The notes below the pieces were generated by a model. That model was not told the origin of the DNA. It did not search any database and worked only from the letters and a program-made list of their open reading frames with translations. Source: Catonia carolina (taxonomy: Eukaryota; Arthropoda; Insecta; Hemiptera; Achilidae). From it: 64,000 nt of DNA. Positions 45,591 to 56,774 of the stretch are shown piece by piece (the first letter of the stretch is position 1; the number at the start of each line of letters is the position of its first letter). The position numbers were made by a program, and so were the translations under genes. The stretch covers positions 24,514,419 to 24,578,418 of the forward strand of contig JAQMRL010000003.1 in the NCBI GenBank assembly GCA_035578175.1, in the 5' to 3' direction.

Positions 45591-45599
45591 TACTTTTTA

Positions 45600-45796
45600 C
45601 AAAATGATGTCCCTACTCCATCGTCAGCGTAGATGTCTGCGAGGACTTCTGGGAAGGAATGGTAGGTATATAGGTTGTGTACAAGTTCGTTGCTATGATG
45701 AGATAATTTCGTACGGAATCTTTTGCAAATTTTACAAAATAAGTCTTTTACGTACGAAATTTTGAGGTCATTGTGTAAACAGTCATTGGTAACGTA
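45600..45796 (+). mobile_element. Jockey-like LINE C-terminal relic (c)
   Basis: The plus frame reads CYDEIISYGIFCKFYKI, then after a shift YEILRSLCKQSLVT and stop. This is the same end as at 9.5-9.6 kb (NEIISYGILCKFYEI ... ILRSLCNESLVT). Similarity ends at the stop codon, which supports a true protein C-terminus. Confidence 0.65.
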
Positions 45797-45799
45797 AAA

Positions 45800-46553
45800 G
45801 GAGGGAGCATTTGTAATTTATCGTAAGAATTTTGACTGAAATCGCTGGATTTTTTGAAATTACGGATACCTTAGCAGTTCCTCAGATTTGGCTGGCATAC
45901 ATCCAAACAGGCCTGAGATAAGCTTTAGAAATAACAAGTTTAAGATTTAGTGGTAATTTAGACCGCTTAGAAAGTAAAAAGTAAAACCGTTTTCGTCTGT
46001 CTTCTGAAGTTCTCCGTTTAAATATATATATATTGAATTACTTAGGCCAATAATTAAAATTTTGGGATTTTTTTATCACCTGCGGTGTAACATCTTATAG
46101 TAAGTATTGTAGCTTTTAATCTAGGTTCTTTCGGCCCTGGTTTTTAATAAATAACAAAACCTCCTTATAAACTTACAAGAATTTATTAAGAAATTGATGA
46201 ACTACAATAAATTATTACGTTTATAACTACGTATTAGTAAATTACAATTAAACTATTTAACTTAATAGTAAACTAAATTATTAAAATATGTTATTAAAAC
46301 TTAAGAATTTAAACTAAAAATAAAATATGGCCAATTATAATTAAATAAATCATTGATTCCTTACTTAAATTTTCCCGATCAACTGAGATAGGTTGGTTTA
46401 GGATTGCCTTGTTCATTTGTAGTTAAGTAATAAGTAATGTAGTAATTTACTTAATGGTTTAAAAAAGATTGTGTAATGTAGAGTAATCAACAATATTGTA
46501 ATAAATACTTTAATTAATTCATATTAATTAATTAAAAATTTATGAATACTAAC
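45800..46553. other. Unassigned AT-rich sequence
   Basis: Nothing was recognised. Confidence 0.5.

Positions 46554-46585
<32 letters not shown>
46554..46585. repeat. (ATT)n microsatellite
   Basis: About ten ATT repeats in a row. Confidence 0.9.
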
Positions 46586-46596
46586 TCATCGCTGTC

Positions 46597-46632
46597 CTTT
46601 CCTGAGCACAAGCTTCGCCTTATTCAGGAAAG
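46597..46632. repeat. Inverted repeat, 9-bp stem
   Basis: CTTTCCTGA and TCAGGAAAG are exact complements separated by 18 bases. It could be a chance hairpin or an old element end. Confidence 0.5.
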
Positions 46633-46738
46633 TAATTTCTGTTCAGTTAGATAAGAAATTGTATATATTGTAAAATTAATACTGTATAATGGAAATAATG
46701 GAAATTTGTATTTTGAAAATTCACAACAAACACAGCGC

Positions 46739-46765
46739 GTGAAAGGCACAGCACGTGCCTTTCAC
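46739..46765. repeat. Perfect hairpin, 11-bp stem and 5-nt loop
   Basis: GTGAAAGGCAC-AGCAC-GTGCCTTTCAC. The G+C-rich stem stands out in an AT-rich context. It is too short for a typical animal pre-miRNA, and its role is unknown. Confidence 0.6.
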
Positions 46766-46769
46766 AAAA

Positions 46770-47400
46770 TAAGGTAGCACGTTTAATATAATCCCGATGA
46801 AGACCAATAACATATTTAACATTGGCTCTGGTATAGATAAAAACATAAAGTATTTCATTTAGATTGTCCCTTTGGTAGTCTCTAAAATATAATTTTAAAA
46901 GATTGTGAAAGTTTGTATTGAATGCAAACATTTGATTCTTTCTATCTGAAGCTTTCCCTATTAAAAATCTAAAAAGAATTAGATTTATTTTGTTTCTGTA
47001 ACATTTCTTTATGGTATTTCTTTTTCTTTTGCTTTTTTCTTTGGTTTATTACATCGTTCTTGAAATGTGCCAACACAAATCTCTGTTGCAGTAATATGAT
47101 AAATGTATCAGTATTAATACTCATATGTTTCCTGTTTATTCATTTTTTTATATCAGAAATAAGATATGTAAACCAAGGTTACTAAAAAATATGATATTCA
47201 TAATTCTTATTTTTCCGGTTGATCATGTTTTAGTTTCGGTTTCTGCTTTAACCCGTTCTTTTAATTTATTTTTTCTTTTGCTATTTTAAATTGTAATATT
47301 ATAGCTTAATTGAAGAATATCTTAAAATCGTTAGAAGGCGAACGGGAATTAAAAAGAAATTAAATTAACTTAAATTTAAATTAACTAAATTAAATTAAAT
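46770..47400. other. Unassigned AT-rich sequence
   Basis: Nothing was recognised. The 94-residue open frame at 46647-46931 (minus) has no motif. Confidence 0.45.
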
Positions 47401-47404
47401 TAAA

Positions 47405-47700
47405 AAGATCTGATGTGAAACACTCATCCAATGTCTCTCTTGCCAATGTAAATAATTAAATACATAACCTTTGTTTAATCATGAGTAAAATGAAAAACAT
47501 AACCTAATTTTAATGCCGAGTGAATTTACCAAAATGAAAATCAACCTGTGTAAAACTTAAAAATACCGAAAATCACTAATTGACGCTAAACTAAGCTCTG
47601 TAAAAAGAAATGCTTGAAATAAAAGTTGTAGATTTTTTAAAATTTTTTATAACTTTGATTATAAACAAAGGCGACTTTAATTAAAATCGTAGGAGCCGTC
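47405..47700 (-). repeat. Family-E repeat, copy 4
   Basis: This is the reverse complement of the distal half of 38.26-38.54 kb: gatgtgaaacactcatcc, then aaaatcactaattgacgc and the agttgtagattttt block. Confidence 0.6.
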
Positions 47701-47734
47701 TTTGAGGAAATTGCAAAAAGGGAAAAATTACACG

Positions 47735-48120
47735 AACTTTGTGCGCTGTTCCGTTCTTGATATAGCCTACTTTGATATTGCGATCTGGATCCTGTCGACC
47801 ACGGCTCTGAACAGCTCCGCCGAACTACACCCGTACCACTCCCTCAGATTTCGCAGCCAGGAAAGTCTTCTACGCCCACTTCTTTTTCCCTTAATCTTTC
47901 CTTAGACTATAAGCCTCAATAATGAGTATTTATCTCATCTCATAACATGGGCCAGATCCTCCAATATTTTTCTCTTTATAGACCTCACCAATTCACACTC
48001 CTTACCCATTCTCAACAATACATCCACATTTGTCACTCACTCCGTTCATGACTCTCTCCATGTTCTCCTATAGCACCACGTCTCAAGTGCCTCAATATTC
48101 CTGATGTTTCCCTAATTAAA
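47735..48120 (-). mobile_element. Non-LTR relic, RT C-terminal family 6
   Basis: The minus strand reads RNIEALETWCYRRTWRES, then LLRMGKECELVRSIKRKILE, DLAHVMR, KGKRSGRRRLSWLRNLREWY and SSAELFRAVVDRIQIAIS. The order and spacing match the C-terminal end of a widespread insect non-LTR family (L..WCYRRM, GHVMR, GRRR.SWL.NLR.W). Three in-frame stops are present. Confidence 0.85.
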
Positions 48121-48264
48121 AGTTCATGACTCCACACCGTACAGTAACTAGGTCATTTACCGCAACCCCAAAACGCCATTCATTTATACTACTAAACACA
48201 TCTTTTTCCCTTTGATTTTTCCACGCCATAGCTCTCATAACACAATCAAATCACTCCCTGGGTC

Positions 48265-48570
48265 GTCCTCGCTTTCTCCTTCATGCTAGAACCCATATCC
48301 AAATCTTCTATGGTAACTTGTCTTCCTCCATCCTTCCAAAATGACCATACCAGATGATCGTTCTGTCCAATTGAAGATCTTTCTTTAATTTTGTCTATCA
48401 ATTAAAATTTTGTCCACTTTCTTTAAAATTTTCATTCCTAACTCGATCTAACTCAATCAACTGACAACTTTTCCAGAAACTCATTTCTGTAGCTGTTCTT
48501 CTGCTTTTAAATCTTGGTTAAAGAGTCCAGACCGTCAAATTATAAATGGAGGAGGTTTGAACAAAGGACA
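48265..48570 (-). mobile_element. Non-LTR relic, RT C-terminal family 7
   Basis: Minus-strand frames give LTVWTL, SFWKSCQLIELDRVRNENFK and WYGHFGRMEEDKLP followed by KRGRP. This is a different RT family from its neighbour at 47.7 kb (ETWTL, E..FW..C, LDR.RNE, WYGHV.RM). Broken by stops. Confidence 0.75.
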
Positions 48571-48574
48571 AGAA

Positions 48575-50305
48575 GATTCTCTTCGTAGTGCCACAAGATA
48601 TGCTACAACAGCACATGCTGTAACATTCTGGCAATGGTCCTACGTCTGTCAACCTTTTTCAAAATATCATTGTGTGGTATACCTTATGACGTTAAAAGTG
48701 TGCCAATATATTGATATTCGTGGACTAATTCAATGACTTGCTTGTCGGTTTTGTGTATTGTGTTCTGATCCCCTAACGACTGTACATGACTATTTTGTTG
48801 TCTTATTAAGCAAAACTTCTGTAGGTTAAAACCAGGCTTTAAGCTTGACTTTAAAAAAGTAACATAAATTTAGTTTAAAAAGTTTACAATAATTAATTAC
48901 TTACAAAATTGATTTTTAGTTTTAATTAAATTTGTGCAAAGTTCATTAGAATTTTTGCATACATTATCAGAATTTTCGCATGTTATCTTGTTAGTTTACA
49001 AAATATTGAATAAATTACATAACCGAAAAGGGATTGATTGATAAATTACCTAATTAATAAATAAGCAATTAATAAATTCTGGAAAGAGTGATGTAATTTA
49101 ATGTAACAGATGTTGGTAAAGATCTCTCGAACTTAATGATAATAATATAAAATATAAGTTAGGTACTTTGCCAAGTGGGTCAAAATGTTCGTCGTCAGTG
49201 TGTACTTTTCAAAGTGAAATAAAATTAAGGGCATAACGGTTATACAGCTTTCCTTATAGGACCCTGCATCTATCTACATCTTTCGGTCTCTTTTCCTCTC
49301 ATATTCTCTATCTTGCTCCTTTTATACATTGTTTGTATAGTAACGACAACAGGATTGATCATTGCCTTCTTGATCTCTTCGTCTTTCTCAGTTTTCAACA
49401 ACGATTTATGTTCGGTTGAAATCGGTTGGCGGGTGACCTTCGTACGGCACAAATGAGAATCGAATTGACTGACTTATAATCGATTATATTACTATAGATT
49501 CTTCGTTAGTATCGACCATTAAACTCATGATCAACTTTTGACTGATGAACGTTTGCGAACAAAATCGAACCGCAACGAATTATAAAAATGCTTGCCAATA
49601 AAACAAAATGTTCGTTCCGTTAAACTCAACTGCAAATTTGACAGTTACTTTCTTTCTTCCTTTCTTCTTTCGTTTTTTCTTTATTTCTTTCTTTTAAATT
49701 TAATTTATGTGTGACTAATACAGACCATTAAGTTTAAAAGAAATTGTTTTTCTGTTTTAAAATTTAAATTGACTTTTTAGGTTTCTTTTCTCCAGAGTTT
49801 TTGTGCATTGAAGTCTCTGAGATTTATAACCGGTCAGTTTTATAACAGTTGCAAATTACTGCTGTACGCGACGCATTAGTTGAAGGTCATGGTATTTATT
49901 TACTTTAAAGTGTTTCGTCTCCCTTCAGTTAGCCCTATAAATTAATAATAAAAACCGGGTTGAGGGTGAATTGTTTATGATCGCCTAAATTGTTTCGGTT
50001 TTCAAATCTTAGTTAAGCTTAATCTTTTCGGTTATTTAATTTTATTGTTTTTCTGCACACCTTTTCAAACTCTTTTGCAAGCTCACAGGAAAAGTTCACC
50101 GTCTGCTCAAGGTTGCCATTTCTCGGGTGCAGTTGCGTTTAGTAATAAATTAAGACCAAATGAGACAATTCCAACCGAATATAAACATTAGAAACAAAAC
50201 TACTAAGGTGACCATGACTATGAGAGATTTAGTTTCTTACGCCAAGAAAATATATTGGTTACATTGTTAAATTCAATAATAACCTCTCTTATGATAGATA
50301 AAAAT
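48575..50305. other. Unassigned sequence with pyrimidine tract
   Basis: A C/T tract lies at about 49647-49696. The 60-residue Lys/Glu-rich open frame at 49270-49452 (minus) has no recognisable family. A possible scrap of SINE-A 3' sequence (caaaacttctgtaggttaaa) lies near 48812. No gene was recognised. Confidence 0.4.
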
Positions 50306-50317
50306 AGCCGTCATTAA

Positions 50318-50483
50318 TTTTTTTTAAAGTCAGTCGGACTGTTCTGCAATTACTGCTAATGCAGACGGTGAAGGATGAAATGATTTTTGTATTGTATGAA
50401 AATATGCCGTGCCTGAATGGGATTTGAACCCAAGACCCCATGATGAGAGACGAGCACGTTACCAACTACGCCAATGGATTTAC
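50318..50483 (-). mobile_element. SINE-C copy 5, tail type 1, perfect TSD
   Basis: On the minus strand it contains a B box (GGTTCAAATCC), an A-box region (TTGGCGTAGTTGGTAACG), the shared middle and tail type 1. An 11-bp perfect duplication, GCCGTCATTAA, at 50307-50317 and 50484-50494 brackets it. Confidence 0.93.
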
Positions 50484-50494
50484 GCCGTCATTAA

Positions 50495-51050
50495 ATGGAA
50501 TAATTTCATGCTAAAAAGGTTTTGTAAGTTCAACTCCTTTGAAAATATTGGGTTTTGCTGATGATTTGATGCCGTTTCGGAGTCTGAGGGTAATTTATTG
50601 AAATCGTTATGGTATATACGGTACTACCTCTACTATTTCCTGGACTAATTGGGGAAAAAATCTAAAATAATTTATAATTATTAGATCGTGGTGGGAAAAT
50701 TAATCTATCCAATTATGGTTTCCTGTGTTCAAGGGAAGATCAAATTGCTTCTGTCTTTATTTTCTACTACTATGGTAATTTATTAGTATGTTAGTAATTA
50801 AAACTATTTGTTTAGAGTTACGGGTCTTCATTATTCAGACTAAGAGGTCTCTGTTCTATTTTTACTTTTAGACTTCGCACAGTGGGAAAATTCCTTGTAG
50901 CTAGGCCACGGGCTAGTTAATTGGGATGGTCATCATCTTGGTCTAGCTAAATGATTGGGCTAGTTGATTGGGATGGTCAGTTTACTATAGAAGGATGGGG
51001 TTAGTTCCTTTGTTGTCAGAGTTTTGAAATCGTCGTGAAGGGTTTTATTT
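50495..51050. other. Unassigned sequence
   Basis: A short direct repeat (ctagttgattgggatggtca-type) lies near 50915-50980. Otherwise nothing was recognised. Confidence 0.4.
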
Positions 51051-51054
51051 CTTG

Positions 51055-51895
51055 CGTAAAGAGGAGCGCCAGAAGAAAATTTGAAGAAATTCGATTGAAA
51101 GGCTTGGATCGACTTTTAAGTTATTTTCTGCCGCTACTCAATAGAGCTGGAGCCGGTCTAGATTAGTCTCAAAAGGGTTTTGTAAATTTAAATTTTGGAA
51201 CTGAAGTTGAATTTTGATCGAGTGTTAATTAAGCAGAAGAGTAGCTTCTGGCGGCGTTTTAAGTTCTCTAAACGTTTTGTATGCAGATGATGCTTCCAAG
51301 TTAGTTGCATGTCAGGCCACAAGCCAAGATATTGCACCACTCTCGCCTGGGGGATATGCACATTATTCAACACTACAGGTGGATAGTTTGACGTCTTAAA
51401 TTGAACGTAACTTGTGTTGATTTATTAAGATTTACCTTAATACGCCATCGGATAACCCAGGTCTGAATTAGAAAAATATATAGCCTATTGCTTCAACTTG
51501 GAAGCTTAATCCGTGGTCTTTACCATTAAAAGAATTACCGTGTCGTCAGCATATGTCGTGGTTACCGATGTGTCCAAAATAAGCATATCCGTTGCTAATA
51601 CGCTGTACAGAAATGGGGATAGTATTGTCCCATTGTGGTATTCAGGTGTTAATTTTGTGGAGTTCAGAGTAAACAGTATTGTACTGGATCTTAAAAAAAT
51701 GTATATTCTAAAAATAATTTCATAACTAAATAGTACAAATCACTTGAAATGTCTTTCAATTTAAATATAGTCCATAATGCCGTACTCTGTCGAATGCGGA
51801 AATGACATCCAATAAAATGCCTGTGGTATTTCTTTTTAGTTTCTCCGAAATAAAGTCTACAACACGGTGCAGTTGTGTTGTATTGAAAACTGTTT
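51055..51895 (-). mobile_element. Jockey-like LINE, RT palm to C-terminus relic (d), longest RT piece
   Basis: Read on the minus strand, the order is LHRVVDFISEKLKRNTTGIL and LDVISAFDRVRHYG (polymerase motif A), GTILSPFLYSVLATDM (motif B region, usual GS.LGP.LY), TTTYADDTVILLM (motif C with the YADD catalytic aspartates), then VLNNVHIPQARVVQYLGLWP, TWKHHLHTKR and IQAFQSN. The motif order is correct and complete from motif A onward. Frameshifts and stops make it a pseudogene. Nothing upstream of motif A survives. Confidence 0.9.
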
Positions 51896-51899
51896 AAAC

Positions 51900-52600
51900 A
51901 TTAAAATTCCGTGAAAAGACATTTCTATATTGTTGGTAAAATAAGGTATATTTTATATTTTTATTCCGGTTAAGTAATATTTTCAATTTGCACTTGCAAC
52001 GAAAGCCTCAGAACGAACAGTTATTTTAATAACGTAGTAATAAATTAACAACGTAAGTTTATAGACATGTTTTTGTTTGTAAACGGTCGATTTAACTAAA
52101 ATCTAAGTTTAATTTCAAAGTCAACAGCCTCGTATGTTTATAGTTGAGAAATTTATTACTACTATATACAATTAAGTTTATACATTTACTGACAGTACAG
52201 TAGTACTAGGTATAGAAAATTAATGATAATTGAATAAAGTTTTAATGTGTAATTTTGAAGTTCCGTATGTTTTAATGACTTAACGAAATAATGTTGATTA
52301 TGATACATCAGGTTCATTGGATAAACTGCACTTCGGTATTTATTTTACTGCTTTTATAAACTACCTCAACATCGGTAAATGTCTTACCGTAAATGCACAT
52401 AACGTATCTTCTTAGTTACTGGCATTATACGCGTACTGGTAAAATGCCTTCTGATATTTCATTACTAGTTACTTTTTCCACTTTTGTTTACTGCTACATT
52501 ACAGTCTTTTCATTTTCTTTGAAAAATTAGTAACCTACTTACGTGACAATGAAAGTGAAGAAATAAAATAAGCCAAATATTCATAGATTTTTTTTATCTT
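51900..52600. other. Unassigned AT-rich sequence
   Basis: Nothing was recognised. Confidence 0.5.
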
Positions 52601-52605
52601 TGTTG

Positions 52606-52899
52606 TATTGTGTTGTTGTTTGGGTCATCATCTGTAAGGGCGGTTAGAACCTCTAGAGGTTTTACTAAGTAAAACTACGATTGAGGTGGTTTACCATTGC
52701 CTTCCTCACTGGTGGAAAAGAGTGTTTATAAGCATGCCAGGCCCTCTGAAAAACACATATTTTCCACCCTGTAAATGACACCTTCACTTTATTCATCACA
52801 GGGTCTGGCTGTATAATGAAATCCATTACTTTCAGAGGAGATAACGCTGACGGGTGACTTTTACACCTTTAACTCATCTGTTCTTAAATACTTAAGTCG
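52606..52899 (-). mobile_element. SINE-A copy 13, 5'-truncated or deleted
   Basis: The 3' 290 bp or so of SINE-A is on the minus strand, ending at cttaaatacttaagtcg. The element's 5' 90 bp is missing, and a family-4 LINE relic begins directly at the break. Confidence 0.82.
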
Positions 52900-52902
52900 G
52901 AA

Positions 52903-53130
52903 TTGGATGTTTACAATCTGAACGGGAAAATTGCAGAATATCGAAATCGATGGAGGAAACACGTAGAGAGAATTCCGAAGGGAAGGATCCCCTTAATGTT
53001 TTGCAATACAGACCGGAGGGGAGGAGAGATGTTGGAAGGCCACGCAAGAGATAGCGATAATTCAATAGTTTTGTTACTGTTGTGAGTCGGAACTGGCGAG
53101 AGCTTAATCCTCGGTTGTGAGAAGAAGAAG
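52903..53130 (+). mobile_element. Non-LTR relic, RT C-terminal family 4, copy 2
   Basis: The plus frame reads NGKIAEYRNRWRKHVERIPK followed by GRIPLMF. The next frame gives the GR.DVGRPRKR equivalents (gatgttggaaggccacgca). The copy ends at the family 3' terminus (cttaatcctcggttgtgaga, then agaag). It is 5'-truncated. Confidence 0.82.
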
Positions 53131-53309
53131 TGGTTCAAAGAAAGTCTGATTATTATGTATAATACTCATATCACGAACGAACCTAGACTTAGTTGTTGCA
53201 ATATAATAGCCTAAAAGGTGTAAGTAATGATACTACTACAATATTACCTAAGAATGTCATTTGAAGGAACAGAAATTTTACATTCAGTCCTTCTCTTTCT
53301 AGCAATATA

Positions 53310-53600
53310 GTGATAGGAAATAAGATAGGTAAAATAGTGGACAAATTTAAATACCTGGGATAAAATCATTTATAGATTAATTTATACGTAGAACCAAAAT
53401 GATGTTTTAAAAAATACAGATTAATAAGCATGGAAAAAATGATCAAAACATAGATTTAACGAGGGACTAGATGGGGTGTCATGAAAACAGTAATTTCAAA
53501 ACATTCAGAATGTAACAGTCGATTTTATTATATGAGATAGAAAAGCAAAAAAGTACTAGATAAGATTTAATCAAACTCACTTTTCAAAAACAATGTGGGA
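53310..53600 (+). mobile_element. Non-LTR relic, family 3, fragment
   Basis: The frame reads KIGKIVDKFKYLG and then a break, the K..FKYLGE block seen also at 10.2 kb. The following 200 bp is a plausible but heavily mutated continuation. Confidence 0.5.
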
Positions 53601-53604
53601 GCGT

Positions 53605-54420
53605 AACTCCCACTACAACCCTGGAAAAAACTAGTCAATTACCATTTTGTTTTTGCCACATTATTCAAATAAATGTAACCTTGATTCCCTAGGGCAATAC
53701 TTACCATAAAATAAGAATCATTTACTTTGAACCAAACTAAATCTTTTTTTTCTCCTCGTGTTAAGTAAGTTCATCAATCATTGTGACTTCAGATAAGATA
53801 CATACGTTAAAACTTATTATTGTATATTAATATCTATAGGTGGCTTTGGTTACGGGTGATTGTTGATTCATTGCGTTAATAATAATAATAATAATAATAG
53901 TAAAAATAATAATGAATAAATAGCTGCCTACATGCCGGTCCTTCTACCTATCCACTGACTTATAATAAGTAGCATGTACTCGCTATTCTCTCATCGTTAA
54001 TTAATTTTGTATTATAAATTACCTTCTGTCGGCTACATTAAAGCAAATCTATAAACTTAACTTATACTCCATACGTATGTATTGAAAATACCAATAGATC
54101 TTAGTGTATTTACTGCGTTTATAGGCCTGCTATTAAAATTACAATTATGGTTTTTGCATGTACTTTAATAGTCATGATACTCAGTCTTTTACCAGCTATT
54201 CGGTCATGTGAAACTTAAATGTACTGTAAATTTACTGCATTTTCTTTTAAAATCCTTTTGTTAATTGTATGTATTATGTTGATGTAATTCATTTTGATAG
54301 TTCCCTTCTGAAATCTGATACATTTAAAAAATTATACAAAAATATTTTACCTCAAAAATGAAACGACGTCCCCTTTTTTGATAACAAGATACGAGTATAA
54401 ATATATTTTATAATGTAACA
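53605..54420. other. Unassigned sequence with (AAT)n
   Basis: An (AAT)n run lies at 53878-53899. No gene or repeat family was recognised. Confidence 0.5.
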
Positions 54421-54425
54421 TTTTG

Positions 54426-54811
54426 GCCTATAACAGGCAGGTGGAGTGTTTAACTATTTGCACTCGATCTGCTAGTTCCAGGGCTACAAAAATAGTTCTG
54501 TTTCTTATCACATGGTCAGTTAATTATATGACTGAAGCATTTAAGAACAGAAGAGGTAGAGGTGTTAAAAATATTAGTCAGAGTTTTCTCCTCTGAGAGT
54601 AATGAATTTTATTATACATCCAGACCCTGTGGTGAATGATAGGAAGGTGTCATTTTCAGGATGGAAAGTAGATGCTTTTCAGAGGGTGTGGTATGGTAAA
54701 AGCATAATTTTCCACTCAGTGAAGAAGGCAAGGTAAACCACCTCACTCCTCGTTTTACATAGTAAAACCTCTAGAGGTTCAAACCAGCCATTCGTGACCT
54801 AAACAACAACA
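54426..54811 (+). mobile_element. SINE-A copy 14, full length
   Basis: The copy runs from gcctataacaggcaggtgga to ctaaacaacaacaa. Eight bases are missing at the 3' hairpin (CCATTCGTGACC). Flanks atgtaacatttt and aagtaacgttatttt may be a decayed duplication. Confidence 0.88.
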
Positions 54812-54814
54812 AAG

Positions 54815-55185
54815 TAACGTTATTTTAGAAATGGTTAATGTATTAATTTGTTTATTTAAGAATAGTTTATTTATTTTTCAATAAATTGCCCTCGTTTTAA
54901 ACAAGGTACACCATCGTTTTCTATTACAGAGAAAGTGAAAAATGTGGACAAAAATTGTAGAGTTCGATGTGTGTTGTGGGTTTTGTTAGTTAAAATGAAC
55001 AATTAATAATGTAGTGATAAGTACCTACGTTCCATAGTTATGTATGTACTGATAATCTAAATAGTCTTAATTTGAATTTATTTTATTTCATTCGTCAATT
55101 GTAGCGTTTTGGCGTATTTTACGAATTCTTTTAAAATTATATTATGATTGGGTAAACAGGAGATATCGCTATACAAATTAAAAAT
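54815..55185. other. Unassigned AT-rich sequence
   Basis: Nothing was recognised. Confidence 0.45.
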
Positions 55186-55189
55186 TCTT

Positions 55190-55545
55190 ATTATAAAGTC
55201 TTTAGACAAAATGAAATCCTCAGGACACCTGTAACAAGAATAACAAGATAAATAATCTAGAAACTAAAAATACTATAACATTTACCAAATTTGATCAAAG
55301 AAATCACAAGTGACATGGAAGAGCTAGGGATAACGAAATATGCCTAAAAAATAAGACTGAATAGTTGAAGACATTTCACAACACAAACATAAGATTTAAA
55401 ATAAGGATTCAAACTCAAGAAAACAGAGTTTTTTCAGAGGCAGAAAGAAAAATTATATCGGAAAAACAGGAAAATCCAAAACTTGATTAAGTGGTCCAAT
55501 GAGGCTGTAAAAGCACAAAAAAGTCCTTTGGTTTAAATTTAGTTC
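55190..55545 (+). mobile_element. Probable non-LTR relic, family 3 C-terminal tail
   Basis: The frames give EITSDMEELGITKYA (usual VEKDLKEL.I) and, further on, ENRVFSEAERKIISEKQENP (usual W.EERKKAHSE.M). The match is to short Lys/Glu-rich blocks only, so the call is moderate. Confidence 0.45.
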
Positions 55546-55659
55546 TGGCATCTCTCATTCATTTTTTAATTGTCATTTGTATGTATTAACACACACGTGT
55601 AATTGAAGAGATAATAATTGTAGTTTTGATGTGTGAGCGTGAGTACTTAGATTATACGT

Positions 55660-56030
55660 GGTACACTTGAAATGACCGCAGATGACCGTTTCTTGGTAAG
55701 TACTTCAACTATACTACTACTGTACGTGCATTACAATGCAGGGCACAACCTCCGAGTGACGTGCTGCATCCAAATGGTCCTTCAACTACCCAACGAACCG
55801 TCCGTCCTTCCGACCTTCTATTTGTTGCCGTTTCTATAATAGTTGCAGTTTGTTGGTTGAACGACATAGGGTACTGCAAGATCATTCCAAGTCGACCACT
55901 TACTATCTTCGGTCATAATAGATTTTATAAACCGGCTGCTAACCATATCTTCCCGTTGTTGTCGCCGTCGACGTTGTTGTTTTGTTCTTGGCTACCGAAG
56001 AACGAAGAGGATTTTTGTACCGGGTGATAA
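55660..56030. other. G+C-richer island, possible exon or 5' UTR, unassigned
   Basis: Composition is clearly richer in G+C and CG dinucleotides than the flanks. On the plus strand a short ATG frame (MTADDRFL) at 55673-55696 runs directly into GTAAGT, a good splice donor. An 88-codon plus frame follows at 55761-56027, and the minus strand has a QEQNNNVDGDNN stretch. No repeat or domain was recognised. It is the best candidate here for unique, possibly genic sequence, but the evidence is thin. Confidence 0.3.
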
Positions 56031-56034
56031 AGAA

Positions 56035-56365
56035 AATTTCTCAATTTTTTGGAAGTAAATTTTTTATTCTATTCCAGAAAAAATGATAGCCTGCCTAATT
56101 ATTTTGCAGTCATCTAACGAAACTTACTTTTTCTACTTTACTGTATTTAGAAAAATACTGTGAGTGTAATTAATGCGTAATATTTATAAAATTTCAATAT
56201 TTATAAATGCATTGCAATGACAAAGGAAATTATCCCCAGTATTTTCCTAGATTCTACTCGTTCTGCAAACGATCCTTATTGACGTACATCATATAACGCA
56301 CTCACAAACTATAATGTTCATGTTGTTACTGTATTGTGAAAACTATATTTGGAACTTATCTAGAC
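56035..56365. other. Unassigned AT-rich sequence
   Basis: Nothing was recognised. Confidence 0.45.
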
Positions 56366-56375
56366 GGCTAGCTTA

Positions 56376-56759
56376 TGTTGTTTAGGTTAACAGCGGATAG
56401 GCTTGTTTGAACCTTCAGAGGTTTTACTAAGTAAAAACGAGGAGTGAGATGGTTTACAATTGCCTTCCTCACTGAGTTGAAAGAGTATGCTTATCAGCAT
56501 GCCAGGCCCTCCGAAAAGCACCCACGTTCCACCCTGAAAATGACACCTTCACTTCATTCACCACAGGGTCTGGTTGTATACTAAAATTCATTCCTCTCAG
56601 AGGAGATAACTCCTTTCGTCTTTTACACCTCTACCTCTTCCGTTCTTAAATAGTTCAGTCGTATAATCGGCTGACTATGTGATAAGAAACAGATCTATTT
56701 TTTGTAGCCCTGGAACCAACAGATCGTGTGCAATATCCACCTGCCCGTTATGGGCAAAG
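56376..56759 (-). mobile_element. SINE-A copy 15, full length with perfect TSD
   Basis: This minus-strand copy includes the intact 5' end (cctgcccgttatgggc). A perfect 10-bp duplication, GGCTAGCTTA, at 56366-56375 and 56760-56769 brackets it. Confidence 0.92.
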
Positions 56760-56774
56760 GGCTAGCTTAGCAAC

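Noticed and set aside
51513..51725. 70-residue plus-strand open frame
   Set aside because: It is antisense to the YADD region of the RT relic at 51055-51895.
53870..53900. Possible CRISPR or direct-repeat array
   Set aside because: It is a plain (AAT)n microsatellite; no spaced repeats exist anywhere in the window and the genome type is eukaryotic.
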